From contig NZ_JAUCBZ010000015.1 of NCBI RefSeq assembly GCF_034676545.1, positions 2,635,001 to 2,699,000 of the forward strand: a stretch of 64,000 bases of DNA. The letters run 5' to 3'. Positions 50,370 to 58,415 of this stretch are shown here, in pieces. The notes beneath the pieces were generated by a model, which saw only the letters and a list, made by a program, of their open reading frames with translations, had not been told where the DNA came from and did no database searches. Each line of letters starts with the position of its first letter. Positions within the stretch are counted from its first letter, which is position 1. Made by a program: the position numbers and the translations under genes. Source of the DNA: Pararhodobacter sp. Its GTDB lineage: Bacteria; Pseudomonadota; Alphaproteobacteria; Rhodobacterales; Rhodobacteraceae.

Positions 50370-51695
50370 TCAAGCCGCCAAGGCGCGCTCAACGGCCAGC
50401 ACCAGTTTGTCGGTCAGTTCCGCGACCTGCGCATCGTTCAGGATGAATGGCGGGGCCAGCAGCACATGGTCCCCGCTGCGCCCGTCGATGGTGCCGGACA
50501 TCGGGTAGCAGATCAGCCCGGCCTTGAACGCTTCGGATTTGATGCGTGCCGCCAGCTTGCGCGCCGGATCGAACGGGGCCTTGGTGGCGCGATCCTCGAC
50601 CAGTTCGAGCCCCAGGAATAGCCCGCGCCCGCGGATATCACCGATATGCGGGTGTTGACCGAATTTTGCGTCCAGCGCCGTGCGCAGTTTGCCGCCCATC
50701 TCATTGACCCGCGCCAACAACCCCCGATCCAGAATCGCCCGGACCACCGCCAGCCCCGCCGCCGTCGCGACGGGGTGGCCAATATAGGTGTGACCGTGCT
50801 GGAAAAAACCGGTGCCGTTTTCAATGGCCGCATAGATCTGACCCGAGCACAGCATCGCGCCAATCGGCTGATACCCTGCCCCCAACCCCTTGGCGATACA
50901 CAGGATATCCGGGCGCACCTGATCGTGTTCGCAGGCGAACAAGGTGCCGGTGCGGCCCATGCCACACATGACCTCATCAAGGATCAACAAGACCCCGTAT
51001 TGGTCGCAAATCTCGCGGATGCGCTTGAAATAGCCGGGCGCCGGGGTCACGGCCCCGGCCGTCGCGCCAACCACCGGCTCGGCCATGAAGGCCATCACGG
51101 TGTCGGGGCCAAGCCGCAGAATCTCATCTTCAAGGGCTTGGGCGGCGCGCAGGCCGTAAGCTTCAAGGCTCTCGCCGTCGTGGCGCAGACGGTATTCATA
51201 GCACGGGTCGATATGCGAGATATCCAGCAACAACGGGCCGAATTGCGCGCGTCGCCATTCGTTGCCCCCCGCCGACAGCGCGCCGATGGTGTTGCCGTGA
51301 TAACTTTGCTTGCGGGCGATGATCTTGCTGCGCTGGGGCTGGCCGATTTCGACGAAATACTGCCGCGCCAGCTTGATCGCGGCTTCCGTGGCCTCGGACC
51401 CGCCCGAGACGAAATAGACCCGCTCGATTCCCTCGGGCGCATGTTCGATCAACAGATCGGCCAAAGCCTCGGCCGGTTCCGACGTGAAAAAGCCGGTATG
51501 CGCAAAGGCCACCTGATCGAGTTGGGCCTTGATCGCGGCGATGACCTCAGGGTCGCCATGCCCCAGGCATGACACCGCCGCCCCGCCCGACCCGTCAAGA
51601 TAGCGCTTGCCGTCGGTGTCGATCAGATAGCATCCCTCCCCCCCGGCAACGACGGGTGGCAAGGATTTGGTGTGACGTGGAAAAACATGGCTCAT
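50370..51695 (-). CDS. Class III (omega) aminotransferase
   Basis: This 441-residue PLP enzyme belongs to the class III group that transaminates terminal amines or beta/omega-amino acids. Visible are GSEATEAAIKLAR near residue 99, SYHGNTIGALS, the aspartate motif ILDEVMCGMGRTG near 239 and the PLP lysine Lys269 in CIAKGLGAGY. It is the last gene of a compact minus-strand set; its start overlaps the stop of the C45 gene by 4 bases. By position it should act on an amine produced by the decarboxylase or freed by the hydrolases. Exact substrate is unknown. Confidence 0.92.
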   Translation of the reverse strand: MSHVFPRHTKSLPPVVAGGEGCYLIDTDGKRYLDGSGGAAVSCLGHGDPEVIAAIKAQLDQVAFAHTGFFTSEPAEALADLLIEHAPEGIERVYFVSGGSEATEAAIKLARQYFVEIGQPQRSKIIARKQSYHGNTIGALSAGGNEWRRAQFGPLLLDISHIDPCYEYRLRHDGESLEAYGLRAAQALEDEILRLGPDTVMAFMAEPVVGATAGAVTPAPGYFKRIREICDQYGVLLILDEVMCGMGRTGTLFACEHDQVRPDILCIAKGLGAGYQPIGAMLCSGQIYAAIENGTGFFQHGHTYIGHPVATAAGLAVVRAILDRGLLARVNEMGGKLRTALDAKFGQHPHIGDIRGRGLFLGLELVEDRATKAPFDPARKLAARIKSEAFKAGLICYPMSGTIDGRSGDHVLLAPPFILNDAQVAELTDKLVLAVERALAA

Positions 51696-52681
51696 CCGAT
51701 GACTCCTAGGGGAACTGGCGTAAAGACCAAGCGCGATTCATCCTCAAACCCTGCCAAAGGCAAGGGCCATCGGGAGTTCGGCCAGCGCAGCTCCATTTCA
51801 CCGCGCCGTGGTCGGTAGATTGCGGTGTAGAGTGTACCAAACCCGAACTGAAAGGCCATCGAATAGAGCGGCGGCTTGAGAAAGGCCGAGATGAACTTTT
51901 CCTCGGGCTCGACATGCAGGGTCAGGCGTTGCAGCAGGAAGCGTTCGCGCTCGATGGTGGCGGTGGCGCGGGCGTGGGCCTCCCATTCGGGTTTGTCCTG
52001 ATGATTGGTGGCAACGGCGGCATGGGTGATCTGCGCCGGGCGATCCGGGGCCATGAGCACGGTGCGCACGGTGCGTTTCTTGTCCAGAACCGTGACGTTA
52101 TAGCTCATATGCGTGGGAATGCGGGCCAGAGTGTCGGCGGCGTCCTCGGCGGTTTTGCAGGTTTGCAGCACATAGCGCAGGATCAGCGGCACGCCAAACC
52201 CCCTGCCGACCACACGACGGCCGCCAAAGGTCAGCGAAATCACCAGACCTGCGTCATTCATGCCATCGACCAGACCGAACAACCCGTCGCTGGTGCCGAT
52301 GACCTTTCGGCCTTGCCATTCGGTGCGCAGGATCACCCGGTCAAAGGCGCTGGGGCTGTAATCATAGTTGCGCACCAGCACCGGCTGCGCGCCGGGCCAG
52401 ACGGCCTGCGAACAGCCCGACAGATAGGGCGGCGGGCACCAGAACGACAAGAAGCGCGCCGCCATGTCGCTGCCACCGGCTTGCACGCAAAGCTCCTCCC
52501 ATAGTGGGACGATCTCGGGCATGTGTTCCTGCAAGGCGCGCTGGCAGTGGCGATATGTCGGACGCCGTTCCAGCCCCTCGCGCGCCCACCAGCGGCGATA
52601 GGCGGGCCAGTATTCGGCAAAGAGCCCGGCCCACTTGGGGCCGGGCCGGGACTCGGAAATGGCGCGCCAGAGCAGATCCAT
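51692..52681 (-). CDS. C45 family Ntn acyltransferase/hydrolase-like protein
   Basis: The 329-residue protein resembles the peptidase C45 / acyl-CoA:6-aminopenicillanate acyltransferase family, Ntn-hydrolases that mature by self-cleavage before a cysteine and then cut or form amide bonds. The expected block is present: a helical prodomain (1-89) ending before Cys90 in SGCSQAVW, then VLVRNYDYSP and GLVDGMNDAGLVISLTFGG in two parts. It starts at the base next to the ATP-grasp stop and overlaps the aminotransferase start, so it is part of one operon. I infer deacylation of an N-acyl amine or peptide-like intermediate. Confidence 0.82.
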   Translation of the reverse strand: MDLLWRAISESRPGPKWAGLFAEYWPAYRRWWAREGLERRPTYRHCQRALQEHMPEIVPLWEELCVQAGGSDMAARFLSFWCPPPYLSGCSQAVWPGAQPVLVRNYDYSPSAFDRVILRTEWQGRKVIGTSDGLFGLVDGMNDAGLVISLTFGGRRVVGRGFGVPLILRYVLQTCKTAEDAADTLARIPTHMSYNVTVLDKKRTVRTVLMAPDRPAQITHAAVATNHQDKPEWEAHARATATIERERFLLQRLTLHVEPEEKFISAFLKPPLYSMAFQFGFGTLYTAIYRPRRGEMELRWPNSRWPLPLAGFEDESRLVFTPVPLGVIG

Positions 52682-54139
52682 TTACATGATCTTGAACGCG
52701 GGATCCGAGAACTCGGGGCTTGCATCCGCGGTTGCCAGCGGCTTGGCCGAAAAGCTGTTCTTGATGCCGTGAATCCACTTTTTCGCCCGCTCGTTCAGCT
52801 GGAAATTGTTGGTCATCGAGCGCCCGCGCGTGACCAGAATGCCCAAATCCGCGCCCTCGTAGCGATAATCACCCGCTTTGAGAATGCGCAGGAAGAACGC
52901 CTCGTTCTCGGATTCCACCGCACGACGGTGATAGTCGAAACGGTCAAACACCACGCGGCCATCCTCGAGCATCTTGTAGATGCCGGTTTGCGGCGCGTCG
53001 GTCAGGATATCGACGCTGTCATCGGTGTGCTTGATCACCATCTGCGACCAACTGTCGATCATGCTGGGGTCGGCCCAGCGGTCGTTCAACTCATCGACAT
53101 CCAGCTTGAATTTCTTCTTGGAGAATTCGAGCAAATGGAACAGGAACAAGGGCGCATCGGCATGGGCAAAGGCCGCGTGGTTGGTCATCGAACTGGCGCC
53201 GGTGATGCGCGGGTTCAATTCGCCCAACCAAAGGTCGCCGGTTTTCTTGTCGATCAGGAAATCGAGCTCGAAATAGCCGCGATAGCCCTCTTTGCGTAGC
53301 TGTTCACCAAACTTGAAGGTCAGATCGCGGGCCTTCTGGCGCACCTTGGGCGGGAAAGCGGTGGCGAGGATCTCGTTGCCGCACCAGCCGCCGCGATAGG
53401 GCGTCAATTCCTTGAAGCCGACCAATTCGGTCATCAGCGGGCCGACAATCGTGCCCTGACTGGTGGCGCAGCCCTCGATCGCCGAACCCCGGCAGTCGAT
53501 GCGCTTCATGATCTTGATCTCGCCCTCGCCAATGATCTCATGCTGGTGGCGGCGGAAATCGGCCTCGGATTTGATGAAGAAAGTGGTATGGCCGGAATCG
53601 CCAAAGGCCGATTGCAGCACCAGATCATGCCCCAGCCCGGCTTTCTCGCAAAGCGCCTGCAAGTGCTTGTAATCCTTGACCTCGCTCAGGGTGTTGGGCA
53701 CCGAGGGCACGCCGGCCTTGTTGCCGATGCGCACGGTTTCGATCTTGTTGTCCATGCTGGTGCGCAGCTTGGCCTTGGGGAACCAGACGTCGCCGCCCAA
53801 TTCCTTGGCCAGACGTTCGGTCTCTTCGTCGAACATCAGGAACACGAATTTCGGCTTGCCGCCGCGGCGCTTGATCAGGTCGATGACCTCTTTGTGCTGC
53901 AACAGATAGTTGTTGATGTCCTCGATCGACTGGAACTCGGCGTGCGGCTGTTCGGAGGGGCAGAACACGTTGGGATGGCGCCCATCGTAGCAGTCAAGAT
54001 AGCAGATATATTTGAAATTCTTGCACCATTCGTCGATCCCCAGCAGGTTGAAATTCGTCGCCGAGACGAAATAGATCGGCTCCTCGTTGCGATGAAAGAA
54101 CCGGCGAATCTCGGAAATGTTCTTGAGTTCCTTGGCCAT
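52682..54139 (-). CDS. ATP-grasp carboxylate-amine ligase-like protein
   Basis: The 485-residue protein has an ATP-grasp fold related to biotin carboxylase and peptide ligases: an N-terminal Rossmann-like part (1-125), a lysine in the ATP-lid region (PKAKLRTSMDNK), and the metal-binding pair around Glu291 (FELDF) and Glu307/Asn309 in GELNPRITG, followed by a 170-residue C-terminal part of unknown role. No biotin carrier domain or carboxyltransferase is nearby, so a ligase joining a carboxylate to an amine is more likely than biotin carboxylation. GGGAG lies before the ATG inside the tail of the decarboxylase gene, 2 bases upstream in the operon. Confidence 0.82.
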   Translation of the reverse strand: MAKELKNISEIRRFFHRNEEPIYFVSATNFNLLGIDEWCKNFKYICYLDCYDGRHPNVFCPSEQPHAEFQSIEDINNYLLQHKEVIDLIKRRGGKPKFVFLMFDEETERLAKELGGDVWFPKAKLRTSMDNKIETVRIGNKAGVPSVPNTLSEVKDYKHLQALCEKAGLGHDLVLQSAFGDSGHTTFFIKSEADFRRHQHEIIGEGEIKIMKRIDCRGSAIEGCATSQGTIVGPLMTELVGFKELTPYRGGWCGNEILATAFPPKVRQKARDLTFKFGEQLRKEGYRGYFELDFLIDKKTGDLWLGELNPRITGASSMTNHAAFAHADAPLFLFHLLEFSKKKFKLDVDELNDRWADPSMIDSWSQMVIKHTDDSVDILTDAPQTGIYKMLEDGRVVFDRFDYHRRAVESENEAFFLRILKAGDYRYEGADLGILVTRGRSMTNNFQLNERAKKWIHGIKNSFSAKPLATADASPEFSDPAFKIM

Positions 54140-54141
54140 GT

Positions 54142-56886
54142 TTACGCTCCCTTTACGACGGCTGCTGTATGCTTTGCGGCGTGCCGTTCCAACGCCTCCT
54201 TGGTGAACACCCGAAGCCCGAGTTCGGCGCGGTAGCCGTGGATCTCGTTGACATCAAGGGCCCGCATGAAGTCGAGGATTTCCTGACTGATAACCTGTCC
54301 CGGCACCAGAATCGGGAACCCCGGCGGATAGGGGATGATGAAGGACGCAGAAACCACTTCGCGCCCGGTTTTCATCTCGTCGATCAGCGATCCGTTCAGC
54401 TCGAGATAGTCGCAGTTATCTTCCTCGTAGCTGAGGAAAAACGCCGAGCGGATATCGCCCTCGCCATCGGTCGATCCGGCGCAGAACGCATCGTGGAACC
54501 GCGAGAAATCGGGCAGCGGCGGCAGGTCCTGCACGAGGTTCTTCACCCGGCGCTCAAAGGACAGACGCTCCATTTTCGAGGCGTCATCCAGCCGTTCATC
54601 CAGCGATTTCGCGATCTCGACCAGCACCTCGATCAGATAGGCAACCGAGGATCGCGTGGTGCCGATATTGGTCATGAACAACACGGTATTGCGCGAGGTC
54701 TTGTTGATCTGGATGCCGTATTTATCCATCAGGATCTTGGTCTTGAACGTGTCGCCATCCCAGCCCGTGCCGCCAACCGCCAGCGTCACGCGGGTCGCAT
54801 CGAGAACGAATTCGTCGTTCTCCCAACAGTCCCAGGTGTCGGTCCAGCCCTGGTCGGGATCATAATAGCTGGTCACGCCGCTTTCGCGGTGCTTCTCGGG
54901 GATCATGTCACCCGCGGTCAGCACCTTGAAATATTTTTGCAGCAAGGGATGCGTGGAAATCGCGCGCCGCATCGACATTGCCGCTTCGACCTGACGTTGT
55001 ACGAATTCAAAGCCTTCCAACTCGACCTGACGCCGCCCGACATCCAGCGAGGCGATGATCTGATAGTTCGGACTGGTCGAGGTGTGGGTCATGTAGGCTT
55101 CGTGGAACGAGGCCTCGACTTCGCCTTTGAAGTCTTGGTCGTTGACGTGAATCATCGAGCCTTGGCGCAGTGACGTCAGCGTTTTATGCGTCGATTGCGT
55201 GGTGTAAACGCGAACCCGCGCGTTGGGTGGCGGGATCAGACGGGTTTTCAACAGCGTCTCGTCGTCGGCCCCGTCCAACTTGATCTGCTGCGCGTCATAG
55301 GCCTTTTGATGCGCTGGCGAGCGAAATTTTTCGCGCAGGTTGTTGGCAACCGCCATGCCGGTGCGCTGGCGATAGGTCGGACCAAACCGCGCGAAGGCAA
55401 ACCACGCCTCGTCCCACAGGAAGATCAGGTCGGGCTTGATGGCAAGGCATTCCTCCATCACCCGCTCGACGTTATAGACGATGCCGTCAAAGGTGCAGTT
55501 GGTCAGCAACAACATTCGCACCTTGTCCAGCGTGCCAGCAGCCTTGTATTTCAGCAGTTGATGCTTGATTTCACTGAGCGGCACCGCGCCGTACATGGAA
55601 TATTCGTTCAGCGGATAGCTGTCGAGATAGCGCACCTGCGCCCCGGACAGGACCATGCCGTAATGGTGCGATTTGTGGCAATCGCGGTCGATCAGCACAA
55701 TATCGCCGGGTTTTACAAGGGCTTGCACGACAACCTTGTTACAGGTCGAGGTGCCATTGGTGGCAAAGAAGGTCTGCTTGGAACCAAAGGCCCGCGCGGC
55801 GAGTTCTTGCGCCTCTTTGATCGGGCCGACCGGTTCCAGCAAGCTGTCGAGGCCGCCCGAGGTGGCCGAGGTTTCCGCCAGAAAGATATTCGGGCCGTAG
55901 AACGCGCCCATATCCTGAATCCAGTGTGACCGGGAAATCGACTTGCCCCGGCTGATCGGCATGGCGTGAAACACGCCGGTCGGCTGCTTGGAATATTCCT
56001 TGAGCGCGGTGAAGAACGGCGTCTTGAACCGGGCCTGCACGCCGCGCAGGATATTCAGGTGCAGCTCCAGAAAGTCCTCCTGGTTATAGAACACGCGGCG
56101 ACAAACGCCGAGGTCCATGCCGGCGATATCCTCGACCGACCGATCCGTCACCAGATAGGCGTCCAATTCGGGGCGCACCTTGGCGAGCAGGCGGCACAGT
56201 TCGACGCCGTAATCCTCGGGCCGGATTTCATCCATCTCATCGACGCCGCCCGCCGGGTTCAGATAGCGCTTGAGGATCGGCAACGAGACGGTGGACTCGT
56301 ATTTCAGGCCGGGGCGCACGACGATGGCTTGCACGTTGTGATTGAACAGCACGCCGATCAGCGCGTCTTGCAGACTGGGGACCACGACCGCTTCATAGGT
56401 GAAGGCGTCCTCGCTCCGCCGCATCGCCGTCATATTGGCCTTGAGCCAGCGTTCCTGATGCTCGTTGACGTCGTCGACGATCATCACCTCGAAATAAGGT
56501 TTCGAGAGGGCGCGGGCGTCCGGCGAAAGCAGTGCCTCGTCCTCGTGATCGTCGGAATCATTGCTGTCGCGATCCAGCGGAATGTGGCGGCGTCGATACG
56601 CGCCCGACACCAGCGCCCGCGTGACGCGGCGCACGGTGAAAGCCACATCACTGACATTTCCGTTTTCGAATTGCCGCCGCATATGCACGAAGGCAGCGAT
56701 GCCGGGAAACGCCCAATAGCGCTCGATGGTTTCGAGGGCTTCGAACAGTTTGGAGACTTCGGTCCGCAGGCCGGTTGCGCGGCGACTGGTGGGCGAGCGT
56801 TCCAGCTCGCCCAGTTTTTCGCGAATCGTGCTCCACCGGTCGGTTCTCAACTGCACCGCAGAGTAATAGTCGCTCATGGACTGCAT
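54142..56886 (-). CDS. Large Orn/Lys/Arg decarboxylase-family PLP enzyme
   Basis: Relatives decarboxylate ornithine, lysine or arginine to diamines. The 914-residue protein keeps the family layout but is about 150-200 residues longer than LdcC or SpeF (about 715-750). It has an extra N-terminal region (1-130), then a receiver-like wing domain (YFEVMIVDDVNEH), then the PLP domain with FATNGTSTCNKVV near 374, DCHKSHHYGM, the aspartate motif LWDEAW near 491 and the PLP lysine Lys568 in STHKTLTS, and a C-terminal domain with FIIPYPPGFPILVPG. All catalytic positions I can identify are present. It sits between a nitrilase-type hydrolase and an ATP-grasp gene. The substrate is unknown. Confidence 0.88.
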   Translation of the reverse strand: MQSMSDYYSAVQLRTDRWSTIREKLGELERSPTSRRATGLRTEVSKLFEALETIERYWAFPGIAAFVHMRRQFENGNVSDVAFTVRRVTRALVSGAYRRRHIPLDRDSNDSDDHEDEALLSPDARALSKPYFEVMIVDDVNEHQERWLKANMTAMRRSEDAFTYEAVVVPSLQDALIGVLFNHNVQAIVVRPGLKYESTVSLPILKRYLNPAGGVDEMDEIRPEDYGVELCRLLAKVRPELDAYLVTDRSVEDIAGMDLGVCRRVFYNQEDFLELHLNILRGVQARFKTPFFTALKEYSKQPTGVFHAMPISRGKSISRSHWIQDMGAFYGPNIFLAETSATSGGLDSLLEPVGPIKEAQELAARAFGSKQTFFATNGTSTCNKVVVQALVKPGDIVLIDRDCHKSHHYGMVLSGAQVRYLDSYPLNEYSMYGAVPLSEIKHQLLKYKAAGTLDKVRMLLLTNCTFDGIVYNVERVMEECLAIKPDLIFLWDEAWFAFARFGPTYRQRTGMAVANNLREKFRSPAHQKAYDAQQIKLDGADDETLLKTRLIPPPNARVRVYTTQSTHKTLTSLRQGSMIHVNDQDFKGEVEASFHEAYMTHTSTSPNYQIIASLDVGRRQVELEGFEFVQRQVEAAMSMRRAISTHPLLQKYFKVLTAGDMIPEKHRESGVTSYYDPDQGWTDTWDCWENDEFVLDATRVTLAVGGTGWDGDTFKTKILMDKYGIQINKTSRNTVLFMTNIGTTRSSVAYLIEVLVEIAKSLDERLDDASKMERLSFERRVKNLVQDLPPLPDFSRFHDAFCAGSTDGEGDIRSAFFLSYEEDNCDYLELNGSLIDEMKTGREVVSASFIIPYPPGFPILVPGQVISQEILDFMRALDVNEIHGYRAELGLRVFTKEALERHAAKHTAAVVKGA

Positions 56887-56945
56887 CGGTTTCTCCCTTA
56901 AAGGCCGATCCAGTGGTCGCGAGCGACGTTCGCGCGCGACCCCGA

Positions 56946-57938
56946 TCAGTCTGTTGTTTTAATGCCCGGGACTCCCGGGATTCCCAGATCGCCGTTAAAC
57001 GGTGGACCCATTCTTTTATGCGTGCCACCAGTGATGCTGTTGTCACGCAGATTGGCGTCGCTCGACCGCAACCCGGCTTGCGTGCGCTGCTGCGGCATTT
57101 CGAGTTTGCCGAGGCTGTGCAGATAGGCGTCGGTTCCCGAAGCGCGGTCATACACCGAGAAATCGACGCTGCGATCGCGGAACGACTTGAGCACTTGACC
57201 CAAGCCCTTCATGCCGGTTTCGCGCTGACGACGAACCTGCGTCAGGTCCACCTCGATCGGGAACATGTCCTCCTGGCCCGCCGATTGGTGCAGCACCAGA
57301 GCGCCCGGATCGACGACCAGCGAGCGCCCATTGCCCCCGGCCCCCAAGCCATTGACATCGAACACATAACACTGGAATTGCGCCGCCGTTGCGCGGGCAA
57401 TGGCCAGTTCGGCGTCGCGGTCGGCAGTGCCGGTCAGGACCGGGTGCAGCAGAACCTCGACGCCCTGCGAGGTCAGTTGACGCGTGGTTTCGGGGAACCA
57501 GATATCGTAGCAGATCGACAGGCCGAAACGGCCAACGTCTGGCACGTCAAACACACAGAATTCCGTGCCCGCCTCGACCTCGGTTTCATAGGGGCGGAAC
57601 GGGAACATCTTGCGATAGGAGCGCACCAGATTGCCGTCGGGGTCGATCACCGAAGCGGTGTTGAAGATCCGCCCCATTTCGTCTTTTTCGAACATCGAGC
57701 CGGGGATCAGCCAGATATTGTGCTTGCGCGCGCCTTCCTGCAACCGCGCCAGATCCGGGTTCAGATAGGGCTGCGCAAACCGTGGCAACGGGCCATAGGG
57801 CGCAAGTTCCGAGAACAGCACCATCTGCGTCCACGGAAACCGTGCCATCAGAATATCGAGGCGCTGAAGCATACCGTCGACATTCGATTGAAGCGCGTTG
57901 ACATACATCTGGATGCCGGCAATGGCAAAAGGGGTCAT
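56946..57938 (-). CDS. Carbon-nitrogen hydrolase (nitrilase superfamily)
   Basis: Members hydrolyse amides, carbamoyl amines or nitriles with a Glu-Lys-Cys triad. The 330-residue protein shows the triad Glu44 (FSELAPYG), Lys110 (YRKMFPF) and Cys144 (ICYDIWFPE). The last 40 residues form a Gly/Pro-rich tail outside the usual domain. N-carbamoylputrescine amidase belongs to this superfamily, and the neighbouring decarboxylase makes that comparison tempting, but specificity cannot be read directly. AGGAG lies 11 bases before the ATG. The decarboxylase starts 59 bases downstream. Confidence 0.88.
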   Translation of the reverse strand: MTPFAIAGIQMYVNALQSNVDGMLQRLDILMARFPWTQMVLFSELAPYGPLPRFAQPYLNPDLARLQEGARKHNIWLIPGSMFEKDEMGRIFNTASVIDPDGNLVRSYRKMFPFRPYETEVEAGTEFCVFDVPDVGRFGLSICYDIWFPETTRQLTSQGVEVLLHPVLTGTADRDAELAIARATAAQFQCYVFDVNGLGAGGNGRSLVVDPGALVLHQSAGQEDMFPIEVDLTQVRRQRETGMKGLGQVLKSFRDRSVDFSVYDRASGTDAYLHSLGKLEMPQQRTQAGLRSSDANLRDNSITGGTHKRMGPPFNGDLGIPGVPGIKTTD

Positions 57939-57971
57939 GGGATTTATATCTCCTGAATTTCAGAACCCCTC

Positions 57972-58403
57972 TTACGCCCTTAGCACGAGGACCGAAACAG
58001 GTGACCTGCGCACAACCCGGTCAGCGCGCGAGCCCACGAGGAATTCCCGCATTGCGTCTGGCGCATGGCTGGCCATGACCACCAGGTCCGCGCCGGTCTT
58101 GGTCAGCGTCTCCAGAATGACTTTGTGCACCCTGCCATGGCCCACATGGGCGACGATGTCATCGCCATCAGCGGCTTCTTTGGTGAGGATCTCATCAAGT
58201 TGCTTCTTGGCCCGCCTGAGGGCTTTCGCCTCATAATCGGGCGGAAAGTTGGCCTCGACAAGCGAGGTGCCAAAGCCCGGCACAACGGTCAACACATGCA
58301 GCGTCGAGTCCCAGTCTTTCGCCAGTTTGATCGCCGCGGGCAGTGCCTTTTCCCACGACTGTCGGTGTTCGAGGTCGATTGTCAGAAGTATTGTCTTGAA
58401 CAT
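57972..58403 (-). CDS. Universal stress protein (UspA family), TRAP-associated
   Basis: The 143-residue protein is a single UspA domain with a beta-strand start FKTILLTIDLEH, a central VVMASHAPDAMREF block and the nucleotide-site end GSRADRVVRRSPVSVLVLR. TRAP operons often carry such a gene; TeaD of Halomonas regulates the TeaABC ectoine transporter and binds ATP. It starts 12 bases after the permease stop, with GGAGG before its ATG, which supports a regulatory partnership with the transporter. Confidence 0.9.
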   Translation of the reverse strand: MFKTILLTIDLEHRQSWEKALPAAIKLAKDWDSTLHVLTVVPGFGTSLVEANFPPDYEAKALRRAKKQLDEILTKEAADGDDIVAHVGHGRVHKVILETLTKTGADLVVMASHAPDAMREFLVGSRADRVVRRSPVSVLVLRA

Positions 58404-58415
58404 TCTCGCCTCCGT

